Positions 51,531 to 60,340 of a stretch of DNA of 64,000 nucleotides are shown piece after piece. Source of the stretch: SURF-21 sp964462595 (GTDB lineage: Bacteria; Actinomycetota; Geothermincolia; Geothermincolales; RBG-13-55-18). The DNA lies in contig CAYWXM010000058.1 in the NCBI GenBank assembly GCA_964462595.1, positions 53,258-117,257 on the forward strand, read 5' to 3'. The stretch's first letter is position 1, and every line of letters begins with the position of its first letter. Below the pieces are notes generated by a model. The model made no database searches. It was not told the DNA's origin and was given only the letters and a program-made list of their open reading frames with translations. The translations under genes were made by a program, and so were the position numbers.

Positions 51531-52328
51531 TCAATAGGCGTACAGTCCTCCGAAGGGGCGCAAAGACTTCGGCCAGAGCTTGATAAAACCTGAGCCCAGT
51601 ATTTCGTCCGTGCTGCAGCCGAAATAGCCGGCGTATTCCTCGAGGTACGGACGGATCAAAGCGATGTCCTCTTCCCCCGCGGGCTCGAAGGCGACCTCCT
51701 TGCCCAGCTGATATTCCTCCACCTCGCCACGCAGAAAGATGAGCCCGCCGTGCATGCCCGTGCCTATATGCTTCGCCGTAAAGAGGCGCTTGCCGGAGGC
51801 TTCCATGCCCAGGACTATCACCAGTCCTCCCGCCATGTATTCGCCCAGGAAATCCTGGGCCTCGCCGCCGATGACCAGGATCGGAAGGTGCTTGTGGTAC
51901 TCCTTCATGTGGATCGCCGCCCGGTATCCCACGCCGTCCCTTATGAATATCTTTCCGCCGCGCATGCCCATGCCCACTATGTCTCCCGCACGGCCGTGCA
52001 CCACTATGACCCCGCTGTTCATGGTATTGCCCACGCCGTCCTGTGCATTGCGCTCAACGGTTATCTTCGGGCCGTCCATGAACGCGCCCAGGTCGTTTCC
52101 CGGCACGCCGCGCACCACGATATCCACCGCTTTGCGTATCCCGGAACCGATATAGCGTTGCCCGTATATATTCTCGAGGATTATCTCCTTGCTTCCTTCC
52201 GCCACCGCCCCCTTGACCATGTTGTTGAGTTCCCGGTAATGGAGCCGGCCAGCATCGATCTCAACGCTGCCGTTCTTACGGGAGAAAACCTCCGGCAATT
52301 TGGCGTGGTGATCGATTTTGATCTTCAT
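51531..52328 (-). CDS. gltB3: glutamate synthase GXGXG-domain subunit (archaeal-type)
   Basis: 265 aa from ATG 52328, behind GAGGAGGAAAAAAGATAT. This is the right-handed beta-helix that in bacterial GltB forms the C-terminal third; here it is a separate polypeptide, as in methanogens and Thermotoga-like systems. The repeated G-x-x-G-x-x-x-G turns are clear: VVRGVPGNDLGAFM, VVHGRAGDIVGMGMRGGKIFI, VIGGEAQDFLGEYMAGGLVIV, GTGMHGGLIFLRG. It has a structural role in the ammonia tunnel. It lies 393 nt after the FMN subunit gene with a large hairpin between, so its expression may be set separately. Confidence 0.92.
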   Translation of the reverse strand: MKIKIDHHAKLPEVFSRKNGSVEIDAGRLHYRELNNMVKGAVAEGSKEIILENIYGQRYIGSGIRKAVDIVVRGVPGNDLGAFMDGPKITVERNAQDGVGNTMNSGVIVVHGRAGDIVGMGMRGGKIFIRDGVGYRAAIHMKEYHKHLPILVIGGEAQDFLGEYMAGGLVIVLGMEASGKRLFTAKHIGTGMHGGLIFLRGEVEEYQLGKEVAFEPAGEEDIALIRPYLEEYAGYFGCSTDEILGSGFIKLWPKSLRPFGGLYAY

Positions 52329-52689
52329 ATATCTTTTTTCCTCCTCGCGATCGACATTTCCTTCGCCCGACTTTTTCTCCACCAGCAGGCTACTTTCCTT
52401 TTCCCATCACGATTTTGACCCTGCTCTCCGTTCATCGGTTCCCGTTGATCACATTTTTACATGCATTTTACGAACCTCGCCATGAACTATCTCATCTCCA
52501 TACAAGCTGACATCAAGGGGAACCGAACTCACCAGCTTTCGCATTCCATGCCGCTTCCTGATATCGGTCCGCGTCACCGCTTCTCCTCGCTCCTTCTGAC
52601 ACCGGTGTTCCCTGGATGTCTTTCCAACCTTTATGTTTCCCACTTGCGCTTTACCCCACCGAGGCCAACGCTTCGCTCTGCTGACCGTG
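52329..52689. other. 360-bp gap between gltB2 and gltB3
   Basis: No convincing gene. A 64-codon frame on the - strand (52449-52643) has no ribosome-binding site and is basic and low in hydrophobic residues. It is unusual for subunits of one enzyme to be separated by this much untranslated DNA. Confidence 0.4.
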
Positions 52690-52737
52690 ACACGCGGGAG
52701 CCCCAGCGAGCTGATGCTCCCTCATGTTCCCGCGTGT
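52690..52737 (-). terminator. large hairpin at the end of gltB2
   Basis: A perfect 10-bp outer stem ACACGCGGGA / TCCCGCGTGT spans the last codons and stop of gltB2 (52722) and the following 30 nt. An alternative inner stem GGGAGC/GCTCCC competes with it. There is no T-run on the coding strand, so it may be a processing or attenuation structure rather than a full terminator. Confidence 0.5.
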
Positions 52738-54239
52738 TTTATCCCCAGAATGTCCAGCTCCTCCTGGGTGAGACCGACTCCGCGCAGGCGCATGCGGTTG
52801 CCGCGCAGGCTCTCTATGGCGTTTATTCCCATGCCTCCCAATATCTCCATGATCTCGTGAGACCATCCCGTAAGCAGGTTAACCAGGCGCCTGGTGCCCA
52901 CATCCGGATTGAGGCGCTTGGTGAGATCTGGGTCCTGTGTCGCTATCCCCCAGTTGCATTTGCCCGTATAGCATTTCTGGCACACGTGACATCCCAGGGC
53001 TATCAGGGCGGCGGTGCCTATATATACGGCATCCGCCCCCAGGGCGATGGCTTTGACCACGTCTGCGGAGGAGCGTATCCCTCCCGCTACCACCAGGCTG
53101 GCCCGGTTGCGTATGCCCTCCTCGCGCAGGCGGGCGTCCACCGCCGCCAGTGCCAGCTCTATGGGGATACCCACGTTGTCGCGGATCATGGTCGGAGCAG
53201 CGCCGGTGCCGCCCCTTATCCCGTCTATGGCGACTATGTCCGCGCCCGCCCGCACGATGCCCGAGGCGATAGCGGCGGAGTTATGCACGGCGGCTATCTT
53301 CACCGAAACCGGCTTTTTCCAGTGCGTCGCCTCCTTGAGAGCGTAAATAAGCTGCGCCAGGTCCTCGATGGAATAGATATCATGATGGGGCGCGGGAGAG
53401 AGTGCGTCCGTGCCCACCGGGATCATACGCGTGCGGGAGATCTCGGCGCTCACCTTCTCCCCCGGCAGGTGCCCGCCTATACCGGGCTTGGCACCCTGGC
53501 CGATCTTTATCTCCAGGGCCGCCGCCGCCTCCAGGTAGTCGGCATGCACCCCGAAGCGCCCCGAGGCCACCTGGCAGATGGTGCGATCGCCATACCTGTA
53601 GAGGTCGCGGTGCAGCCCGCCCTCACCTGTGTTGCAGTATGTCCCCATCTCCACCGCCGCCCGCGCCAGGCTTTCGCAGGTGTTATAGCTGATAGCGCCG
53701 TAGGACAGGGCGGAGAACATGACTGGTATATCGAGTTGCAGCTGCGGGGCCAGCCTGGTCCGCAGCGATGTCTTGCCTCTTCCCCTGGATAGCTCCACCG
53801 CGTCCGGCTTGGCCCCCAGGTAGGTGCGCAGCTCCATAGGCTCGCGCAGGGGATCGATGGAGGGGTTGGTCACCTGGCTGGCGTCCAGGGTGATGCGGTC
53901 CCAGTAGTTGCGGTAATCCTTGTCGCAGCCCATGCCGGTGAGCAGCACGCCCCCCGTCTCCGCCTGCTTGTAGATATTGCGCATCACCTCGGGAGTCCAG
54001 TTGGCGTTGGAGGGCACCTGGGTGGGGTTCTTGCGCACCACCAGTGCATTGGTGGGGCACAGGGTCACGCAGCGCAGGCAGCCGACGCACTTGGATTCGT
54101 CCACGTAGACCTTGTCCTCCTCCTCGTCGTAATAATGCGCGTCGAAGGCGCACTGGCGCACGCAGACCTCGCAGCGGATGCAGCGTTCATCGTCCCTGTC
54201 TACGAGAAAATCCGGTATTATGTAGCTCTTCAAGTCCAT
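52722..54239 (-). CDS. gltB2: glutamate synthase FMN subunit with N-terminal ferredoxin domain (archaeal-type)
   Basis: 505 aa. Residues 15-70 are a two-cluster ferredoxin (CIRCEVCVRQCAF and CVGCLRCVTLCPT). The rest is the FMN-binding (beta/alpha)8 glutamate-synthase domain that makes glutamate from 2-oxoglutarate and ammonia. Marks are PVMFSALSYGAIS, GEGGLHRDLYRYGD, KIGQGAKPGIGGHLPGEKV, HHDIYSIEDLAQLI, VDGIRGGTGAAP-like AIDGIRGGTGAAP, and a Cys-rich CHVCQKCYTGKC for the 3Fe-4S centre. Separately encoded amidotransferase and GXGXG subunits flank it. The ATG is very close to GGAGGT. Confidence 0.94.
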   Translation of the reverse strand: MDLKSYIIPDFLVDRDDERCIRCEVCVRQCAFDAHYYDEEEDKVYVDESKCVGCLRCVTLCPTNALVVRKNPTQVPSNANWTPEVMRNIYKQAETGGVLLTGMGCDKDYRNYWDRITLDASQVTNPSIDPLREPMELRTYLGAKPDAVELSRGRGKTSLRTRLAPQLQLDIPVMFSALSYGAISYNTCESLARAAVEMGTYCNTGEGGLHRDLYRYGDRTICQVASGRFGVHADYLEAAAALEIKIGQGAKPGIGGHLPGEKVSAEISRTRMIPVGTDALSPAPHHDIYSIEDLAQLIYALKEATHWKKPVSVKIAAVHNSAAIASGIVRAGADIVAIDGIRGGTGAAPTMIRDNVGIPIELALAAVDARLREEGIRNRASLVVAGGIRSSADVVKAIALGADAVYIGTAALIALGCHVCQKCYTGKCNWGIATQDPDLTKRLNPDVGTRRLVNLLTGWSHEIMEILGGMGINAIESLRGNRMRLRGVGLTQEELDILGIKHAGT

Positions 54240-54253
54240 CTACCTCCAGGCGC

Positions 54254-55399
54254 TCAAGCCTTCGCCGCCCCGCTCAGCGCTTTCTCCCTCTCGCGGCCTC
54301 CGGGGGACTCCTTGAGCTGGAATATTATAGGTTCGCCGCCCGATGGTATCCAGGTGTGAGCAAGGGATCCGTCCACCAGGTGCATGGGAGCTTCCTCCGA
54401 GGACAGGTACATCCAGTCACCGTTGCTCCCCGCCACCAGTGGGCGCAGCCTGATGCGGTCGGTGAGCCCGATCATCTGCGAGAGGTTGGAGACGATGACG
54501 CTGAACGGCCCGTTGAGCAGCAGGGAGGCATAGGTCTGGCGCAGGGCGGTATGCAATTCCCTCTCCCGCGGCTGCATGCGGTCTATGTCTTCCCACAGCG
54601 GGGCCGCGAGCACCCCGGCCATGTCCGCGATGGAAAGGCCGTGCCGCCGTACCAGGAGGTCAACCGCGTAGGCGATGACCTCCGTGTCGGTAAAGAGGGT
54701 GCACTTGTAACCGTACATCTCCAGGTAGCGCTGGTTGATACCGTAAGAGGATATCTCTCCGTTATGCACCACCGACCAGTCAAGGATGTTGAACGGGTGA
54801 GCGCCGCCCCACCAGGCCTGGGTATTGGTGGGGAATCTGCCGTGGGCCACCCAGATGTAGCCCTCGTATTCGTCCAGGCGGAAGAAGCGGCCGATGTCCT
54901 CGGGAAAGCCCACTCCCTTGAACACGCCCATGTTCTTCCCGCTGGAAAAGGTAAACGCCCCGTCGATCTCCGCGTTGATGCGCATCACCGCCTGCACCAC
55001 GAACTCGTCCGGGTCCTCGATCCCCGGGGCGAGCCCGTGATCCTCGCGCGGTTGCACGAAATATCTCCACAGCAGTGGGGGATCGCTGACTCCTGCGCAC
55101 GGGGAGGTGGGGATGATCTCCGCCTGCTCTATGGCAAAGTTTTCCTTTATGTACTCCTCTGCGTCCCTCTTCCCCGCATCGTCGCCGTACATCATGTGCA
55201 GGCAGTAGAGGTCCGCGTACTGTGGGTAGATGCCGTAAGCGGCAAAACCGCCGCCCAGGCCGTTGCTGCGTTCCTTCATGTTGGCTATGGCCGTGATCAT
55301 GGGCTTGCCGGTAAACCTCTCGCCCGCCGCGTTCATCATGCCGAATATGGAGCAGCCGGAGAAATCCTTGTCGTCGCGGAAACGCACGCCTCTCAACAT
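54254..55399 (-). CDS. gltB1: glutamate synthase glutaminase (class II amidotransferase) subunit
   Basis: 381 aa; ATG after GGGGAGGTTGAGGAC. Releases ammonia from glutamine for the FMN subunit. The Ntn-type core is present: CSIFGMMN with the probable nucleophile Cys16 (so a 15-residue propeptide, longer than usual), HGRFPTNTQAWWGGAHPFN, VVHNGEISSYGINQRYLE and FTDTEVIAYAVDLL. The C-terminal third (NGPFSVIVSN, GLTDRIRLRPLVAG, SSEEAPMHLVD) is as in GATase_2 proteins. Lies 14 nt before gltB2 and 4 nt after the FAD protein gene, clearly one operon. Confidence 0.94.
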   Translation of the reverse strand: MLRGVRFRDDKDFSGCSIFGMMNAAGERFTGKPMITAIANMKERSNGLGGGFAAYGIYPQYADLYCLHMMYGDDAGKRDAEEYIKENFAIEQAEIIPTSPCAGVSDPPLLWRYFVQPREDHGLAPGIEDPDEFVVQAVMRINAEIDGAFTFSSGKNMGVFKGVGFPEDIGRFFRLDEYEGYIWVAHGRFPTNTQAWWGGAHPFNILDWSVVHNGEISSYGINQRYLEMYGYKCTLFTDTEVIAYAVDLLVRRHGLSIADMAGVLAAPLWEDIDRMQPRERELHTALRQTYASLLLNGPFSVIVSNLSQMIGLTDRIRLRPLVAGSNGDWMYLSSEEAPMHLVDGSLAHTWIPSGGEPIIFQLKESPGGREREKALSGAAKA

Positions 55400-55403
55400 G
55401 TCC

Positions 55404-56711
55404 TCAACCTCCCCGGCCTTTTACGGCCTCCGCGGCCCCGAGGCCGGCCACCGCGCTCTCGATACGTCCCTTCCTGACCGCGCGCGGCAGGTGGATGTGG
55501 CCGAACCCCTCATCGAGGAGGAAGCTCTTCTCCCTTCTCACGTTGGCCTTTTCCTGGATGAGGCTGGTGAGTATGCCGGCACGCTCTATCCTGCCCGCCA
55601 CCAGCATCCCCACGATGATATCTCCCTGCAGGACTACCTTGCGGTACCCTCCTTCGTCCTGGCGGGCCATGACCTTGTAACCTTCTTCGGGGGGGTTGAC
55701 TATGCCCGCGGACAGGACCGGGAGGCCGAAGAACTCCACGGCATTCATGGAGTTACAACCCGGGTAGGGAGAGTACTCGCCGGCCATGTTGCGGCCCGCG
55801 TGTTTTCCCTGCAGCGCGGCGACCGGCCACAGTGCGTTTATGGAGGGCTCTCCGAGTACGATATCCATGGCCCTCACCGCGTCCCCGGCCGCATAGATGT
55901 TCTTATTGGCGGTGCGCTGCCGCTCATCGACCTCGATGCCGCGCTCGCAGGGCAGGCCCGCCGCCTCGGCCAGTTCCGTGCGCGGACGTACGCCAACGGC
56001 CATCACCAGGAGGTCGAAGTCCACCTCGGACCCATCCTCCAGCACGGCAACGCCCTTGCGGCCTCCTCCGCCCAGCAGCCTCGACACGCTGAGCCCGGTG
56101 AGGATGTCTATCTCCGCCTGGCGGCATCGCTCCGCGACCAGTTGCGAGGCCCTGGCGTCCAGCGCCAGCGGCAGGACGCGGTCCAGTTTTTCAACCACCG
56201 TGACCGCGGCTCCCCGCGCGTGCATCGCCTCCGCTGCCTTCATGCCGATAAGGCCCGCGCCGACCACCAGGGCACGCACTTTCTTCGAGGTCAGCGAGAG
56301 CATGCGTTTTGCGTCGTCCCAGGATATGAAGGTGACGTACTCCACTTCCTCCCGGCCCTCTATGGGCGGTATGAAGGGCGTGAACCCCGTTGCCAGCAGT
56401 AGTTTTCCCCATTTCACCTTTTCACCAGCGGCGGTGGTGATAGTCTTCTTCGAGGCCGAGACGGAGACCACGCGTTCACCGGGGCGGAAGTCCACACCCA
56501 TTTTATGGTAATAGTTGGAGGGCCGGTAATACATCCTCCGGGCATCTATTTCTCCCGCCACCAGGTAGGATATAAGCGGGCGGGAATAGCAGCGGTACTT
56601 CTCCTCGCAGAAAACAGCGACGGTGCCCCGGGTGTCCCGTTCGCGTATGGCCTCCAGCGCGTTGATGGCCGCGGCCGAATTGCCCACTATGGTGTAGTCG
56701 TATGCCTGCAT
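55404..56711 (-). CDS. FAD/NAD(P)-dependent oxidoreductase of the glutamate synthase operon
   Basis: 435 aa from ATG 56711, behind GTGGAGGGATAGAG; upstream codons belong to the overlapping ferredoxin gene region. Pyridine nucleotide-disulfide oxidoreductase fold: FAD-binding YTIVGNSAAAINALEAI at the N-terminus (third Gly of GxGxxG replaced), a catalytic-region YRCYSRPLISYLVAGE near residue 40, NAD(P)-binding RALVVGAGLIGMKAAEA near 150, and the second FAD motif NIYAAGDAVRAMD near 275. It resembles the NADH-dependent rubredoxin/nitrite reductase-type small flavoproteins. It probably supplies electrons from NAD(P)H through the ferredoxin subunit to the FMN protein, replacing bacterial GltD. Confidence 0.9.
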   Translation of the reverse strand: MQAYDYTIVGNSAAAINALEAIRERDTRGTVAVFCEEKYRCYSRPLISYLVAGEIDARRMYYRPSNYYHKMGVDFRPGERVVSVSASKKTITTAAGEKVKWGKLLLATGFTPFIPPIEGREEVEYVTFISWDDAKRMLSLTSKKVRALVVGAGLIGMKAAEAMHARGAAVTVVEKLDRVLPLALDARASQLVAERCRQAEIDILTGLSVSRLLGGGGRKGVAVLEDGSEVDFDLLVMAVGVRPRTELAEAAGLPCERGIEVDERQRTANKNIYAAGDAVRAMDIVLGEPSINALWPVAALQGKHAGRNMAGEYSPYPGCNSMNAVEFFGLPVLSAGIVNPPEEGYKVMARQDEGGYRKVVLQGDIIVGMLVAGRIERAGILTSLIQEKANVRREKSFLLDEGFGHIHLPRAVRKGRIESAVAGLGAAEAVKGRGG

Positions 56712-56713
56712 CT

Positions 56714-57151
56714 CTATCCCTCCACCAGTATCAGGGCTTCGTTGGGACAGTTGGCGACGCAGGCCGGTATCTCCAGGTCGGGGCACAGGTCGCACTTGCC
56801 CACCACTTTTCCCTCCGTCTCGTCCCTGCGCACGGCTCCGAAGGGGCAGACGAGTATGCAGGTCCAGCAGCCCACGCAGCGCTCGGGGTCGTTGGTCACC
56901 ACGCCGGTCTCCGGATCCCTCTGCATGGCCCCGGAAAGGCACGCGGTGACGCAGGGGGCTTCATCGCAGTGCCGGCACTGCAACGCGAAGGTGACGTGCC
57001 CTTTTTCCTCCACCTCGACCCGCTTTACCGGCCGCGTCTCCCTCTTGAAGGCCTTGATTATGTCCTTGCTCTTGGAGTGCTGCACGATGCAGTGTATCTC
57101 GCACAGGCGGCAGCCGATGCAATATTCCTCCCGCGGTATTATCCTCCTCAT
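56714..57151 (-). CDS. 4Fe-4S ferredoxin-type electron-transfer subunit (HycB/DmsB-like)
   Basis: 145 aa from ATG 57151 after GGGAGAAAAGC. Four Cys clusters are arranged as in polyferredoxin subunits: CIGCRLCEIHC, CRHCDEAPCVTAC, CVGCWTCILVCPF, and CDLCPDLEIPACVANCPN. It is the first gene of the glutamate synthase operon and would pass electrons between the flavoprotein and the ferredoxin domain of the FMN subunit, or accept them from reduced ferredoxin. The stop codon lies 2 nt before the flavoprotein ATG, so the two are coupled. Confidence 0.9.
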   Translation of the reverse strand: MRRIIPREEYCIGCRLCEIHCIVQHSKSKDIIKAFKRETRPVKRVEVEEKGHVTFALQCRHCDEAPCVTACLSGAMQRDPETGVVTNDPERCVGCWTCILVCPFGAVRRDETEGKVVGKCDLCPDLEIPACVANCPNEALILVEG

Positions 57152-57252
57152 GCTTTTCTCCCGTTTCATGCCTGGTTTACGGACGGCAGAGGTATCTCGA
57201 GGCAGCCCGCCCGCAAGCATATATCCACTTATCTACCGCCTCTCTATCGGTC

Positions 57253-57299
57253 ATAGGTAACCTATTGCCTATTTAATCCGATTTATGCTATATTGTCAA
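57253..57299 (-). promoter_or_regulatory. promoter of glutamate synthase operon with palindromic operator
   Basis: On the - strand: TTGACA (57299-57294), 17-bp spacer, TTAAAT (57276-57271), then the perfect palindrome ATAGGT-n-ACCTAT (57265-57253) where transcription should begin. On the + strand TTGCCT (57265-57270), 17 bp, CTATAT (57288-57293) could be the nrpR promoter. The palindrome's last base is also the first base of that -35 box. A repressor bound there could control both directions. Confidence 0.65.
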
Positions 57300-57326
57300 C
57301 ATGTTATTAGGAGAAAGTTTGCCGTT

Positions 57327-58331
57327 ATGAGTTATAATGACGCTTCTCTGGGGAGAAAGACCCTGGCCATCCTGGAGATCCTGCGGGAGGCCGGAGAGCC
57401 GCTGGGGGCGCGCGCCCTCTCGCGTGAGCTGACCTTGCGAGGCGTGGACCTGAACGAGAGGACCGTCCGCTATCACCTCCTGCACCTGGACGAGCGGGGC
57501 TTCACGCGCCTGGTGGGGAGGAGCGGAAGGATACTCACCGAGCGTGGCCTGGAGGAACTGGACAGCGCGCTGGCCGTCGACCGGGTCGGTTTCGTGAACG
57601 CCCGTATCGACGACCTCGCCTGCCAGGCAGATTTCGACCTCGCTTCGCGCCGGGGGCGGGTGGTTGTCAACATGACCTTCTTCCCCCTGAAAAAGGAAAG
57701 CAAAGCCGTGGAGGCCATGCGGCCCGCCTTCGAGGCCGGGCTGTGCCTCTCCGACCTGGTGCTGCGCGTCGGCCCGGGCGATAAGGTGGGGGGCCTGGAG
57801 GTCCCCGAAGCCGTCGCCGCCTGGGGTACCGTGTGCAGCGTCACCCTCAATTCCATCCTCCTCCGCCACGGCATACCGGTGGAATCGAGCTTCGGAGGCC
57901 TGCTGGAGATGAAGGGCGGGAAGCCCAGCCGTTTCACCGAGATAATTTCTTACTCCGGTTCGACCCTGGACCCCGTGGAGATCTTCATCAAGGGCAAGAT
58001 GACCAGCGTGCACGCGGCGGCCAGTACCGGAGACGGGCGCATATGCGCCTCGTTCCGCCTCGTGCCCGCATCCGCGCTCGACGCGACCTCCTCCCTGCTG
58101 GAGGAGATGAAGAGGTCCCGGCTGTGCGATATGGTCCTGCTGGGAAGGCCCGGGCAGCCCCTGATGGAAGTCCCCTCGGGCAGGGACCGCGTGGGCATGC
58201 TGGTTGCGGCGGGGCTCAACCCGCCCGCGGCCGCAGAGGAGTCGGGGGTGGACACCACCTCCCGCGCCATGGCCACCCTGGTGGATTACTCGGCACTTGT
58301 CCCGTTCGCCTCGGTCGCGAAACGCCTCTGA
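57327..58331 (+). CDS. nrpR: NrpR-type nitrogen repressor (wHTH + NrpR domain)
   Basis: 334 aa from ATG 57327 (AGGAG 13 nt upstream); an in-frame ATG at 57285 is less likely. Residues 5-80 are a winged helix (KTLAILEILREAGEPLGARALSRELTLRGVDLNERTVRYHLLHLDERGF). The rest is one NrpR (DUF128) ligand domain with VVVNMTFFPLKKE, VGPGDKVGGLEVPE, GTVCSVTLNSILLRHGIPVESSFGG and a C-terminal MLVAAGLNPPAAAEESGVDT. In methanogens NrpR represses nif, glnA and glt genes and is released by 2-oxoglutarate. It faces the glutamate synthase operon, its presumptive target. Confidence 0.88.
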   Translation: MSYNDASLGRKTLAILEILREAGEPLGARALSRELTLRGVDLNERTVRYHLLHLDERGFTRLVGRSGRILTERGLEELDSALAVDRVGFVNARIDDLACQADFDLASRRGRVVVNMTFFPLKKESKAVEAMRPAFEAGLCLSDLVLRVGPGDKVGGLEVPEAVAAWGTVCSVTLNSILLRHGIPVESSFGGLLEMKGGKPSRFTEIISYSGSTLDPVEIFIKGKMTSVHAAASTGDGRICASFRLVPASALDATSSLLEEMKRSRLCDMVLLGRPGQPLMEVPSGRDRVGMLVAAGLNPPAAAEESGVDTTSRAMATLVDYSALVPFASVAKRL

Positions 58332-58521
58332 ATGTGGTCGTGGCCCGGTCGGCCGGGTAACGGTCTCGCTCCGCGATGCGCAGCCTGCTGACGCCTCTTC
58401 GTTCCTCGATCAGAGTGCCACGGAGAGACGTTCTCGACGCATGTGCCACCTGGATGCTGGCCGCTTGCGACGTCGCCATGCTTAATAATGCATCACGACA
58501 GCAACAACAACTATGGCTGCA

Positions 58522-58550
58522 TTAAAATGAGAAATGGGCGATAATATAAT
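58522..58550 (+). promoter_or_regulatory. candidate promoter upstream of the PilB/GspE-like gene
   Basis: TTAAAA (58522-58527), 17-bp spacer, TATAAT (58545-58550), 43 nt before the ATG. The rest of this 261-bp gap shows nothing else. Confidence 0.45.
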
Positions 58551-58592
58551 GTGTAGCGGCTTACGGAAAACGGCAGCGGGGTTTCTTGAGCA

Positions 58593-60329
58593 ATGGAAAG
58601 CGCCAAAGAAGGCCGGGGTTACGGGAATATCCTTGTCGAGAAAGGGTTGATCGCCAGGGACCAACTGGATGAAGCGGTCAGGTACCAGCTGGACAGGGGA
58701 GGAAAGCTCAATGACATACTCATCAAACTGGGCTATACCACCAACGAGGAGATGCGTGAGTTCGTAAAGGCATACCTGGACATACCGTATGTGAAACTCG
58801 CACTCGATATCGTGGACCCGGAGGCGGTCAGCCTTATTCCATCGGAGGTGGCCAGGGAGTACGTGGCTATCCCCGTCACCGTCATCGGCAACATCCTTAC
58901 CATTGCCGTCAGTAACCCCCTGGACACGGTTTCCCTGGACATGCTCGCTTTTGCCTCCGGATACAGCCTCGAGGCCATCATGAGCGACGAAGAGGATATC
59001 CTGGCGGCGATCGACTTCTACAGCAGAGATGAAGCTCTGAGCGATGCGGGGGCGGGCTTGCAGGACGAAGCGGTGGAGTTCGTAGACCGCTTCGATGATG
59101 CCGAGGACAAGTTAAGGGTTGATGAGGCCCCCGTCGTGCGGCTCATTAACCTGATACTGTCACGGGCTATCAAGGACAGGGCAAGCGATATTCACATCGA
59201 GGCTGAGGAAAGCCTCGTACGCGTCCGCTTCAATATAGACGGCAGTCTGGTGGAAGCCAGCATACTTCCCAAGAAGGTACACAAGTCCGTGATATCCCGG
59301 ATAAAAATACTCTCGGAGCTCGATATCTCCGAGACGAGGATGCCGCAGGACGGGGGTTTCTTCGTCAAGTTGAAAGGAAAGGAGATCGACTTCCGCGTCG
59401 CGACGGCTCCTACCGTCTATGGGGAGTCGATGACGTTGCGCGTGCTGGACCAGAGCCGGGCGGTGGTGAGGCTGCCGGAGCTTGGCCTCTCCGGACCGGA
59501 GGAAGCGAGGGTCTACGAGGCACTGGAGGAGCCTTCCGGGTTCATCCTGGTTACCGGACCGACCGGCAGCGGCAAGACCAGCACTCTGTATGCCATGTTG
59601 AACGAGATAAATGACTCGAGCATCAAGATAATCACCATCGAGGACCCGGTCGAGTACAGGATCGGCAACATAAGCCAGATATCCGTGTCGCACAGGATAG
59701 GACTCGATTTTTCCACCATCCTCAGGTCGGTCCTCCGCCAGGCCCCTAACGTCATCCTGGTGGGGGAGATAAGGGACGCCGAAACCGCCCAGGTAGCGGT
59801 GCAGGCCTCGCTGACGGGCCATATGCTCCTGAGCACGCTGCATACCACGGGCGCGCCGGATGCAATCCCCAGGCTCATCGACATGGGAGTGCCCCCGTAT
59901 CTGGTGCGCGAGGTCGTAAGGCTGGTCATCGCACAAAGGCTCGTCAAGAAGCTCTGCCCGGCGTGCAAGGTGGAGTATATACCCGAAGAAGATGTCAGGG
60001 TCATGCTCGGTATGGAAGAAAAAGGCGACGTGCCCCTGTTCGCGCCAGTGGGGTGTGCCGCGTGCAAACATACCGGCTACAGCGGAAGAGTGGGGATATT
60101 CGAGGCGATGTTGGTGACCCGGGAGCTCAGAAGCGCCATCACCGCCGAGCGTTCCTCGCACGAGCTTGCGGATATAGCAGGCGAACAGGGGATGCTCTCG
60201 ATGTGGCAGAACGGGGTCTCCAAGGTCCTGGAAGGCGAGATATCCGTTGAAGAACTCGTCAGAAACGTACCGCGCGCGGAGTGGGGGTCGTCCGCGCATG
60301 GCACGAAACAGAAACACCCGGGCAGGTAA
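58593..60329 (+). CDS. type II secretion/type IV pilus assembly ATPase (PilB/GspE family)
   Basis: Hexameric ATPase that powers pseudopilus or pilus extension. 578 aa. Two MshEN-type segments (about residues 10-150; ILVEKGLIARDQLDEAVRYQ, VKLALDIVDPEAVSLIP), which can bind c-di-GMP in some homologues. The ATPase core has Walker A GPTGSGKTS near 321, the Asp box ITIEDPVEYR, Walker B VILVGEIRDAETA near 388 and the His box TGHMLLSTLHTTGAP. The tetra-Cys zinc site is near 450-490 (CPACK, CAACKHTGYSGR). No pilin, PilC or PilQ gene is in the window; a receiver protein follows 11 nt downstream, suggesting signal-controlled motility or secretion. Confidence 0.93.
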   Translation: MESAKEGRGYGNILVEKGLIARDQLDEAVRYQLDRGGKLNDILIKLGYTTNEEMREFVKAYLDIPYVKLALDIVDPEAVSLIPSEVAREYVAIPVTVIGNILTIAVSNPLDTVSLDMLAFASGYSLEAIMSDEEDILAAIDFYSRDEALSDAGAGLQDEAVEFVDRFDDAEDKLRVDEAPVVRLINLILSRAIKDRASDIHIEAEESLVRVRFNIDGSLVEASILPKKVHKSVISRIKILSELDISETRMPQDGGFFVKLKGKEIDFRVATAPTVYGESMTLRVLDQSRAVVRLPELGLSGPEEARVYEALEEPSGFILVTGPTGSGKTSTLYAMLNEINDSSIKIITIEDPVEYRIGNISQISVSHRIGLDFSTILRSVLRQAPNVILVGEIRDAETAQVAVQASLTGHMLLSTLHTTGAPDAIPRLIDMGVPPYLVREVVRLVIAQRLVKKLCPACKVEYIPEEDVRVMLGMEEKGDVPLFAPVGCAACKHTGYSGRVGIFEAMLVTRELRSAITAERSSHELADIAGEQGMLSMWQNGVSKVLEGEISVEELVRNVPRAEWGSSAHGTKQKHPGR

Positions 60330-60340
60330 TCGGAGTTCGC

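Noticed and set aside
52461..55477. Long + strand frames across the glutamate synthase genes
   Set aside because: They lie antisense to well-recognised gltB1/gltB2 and have shadow composition (Arg, His, Pro rich) with no domain.
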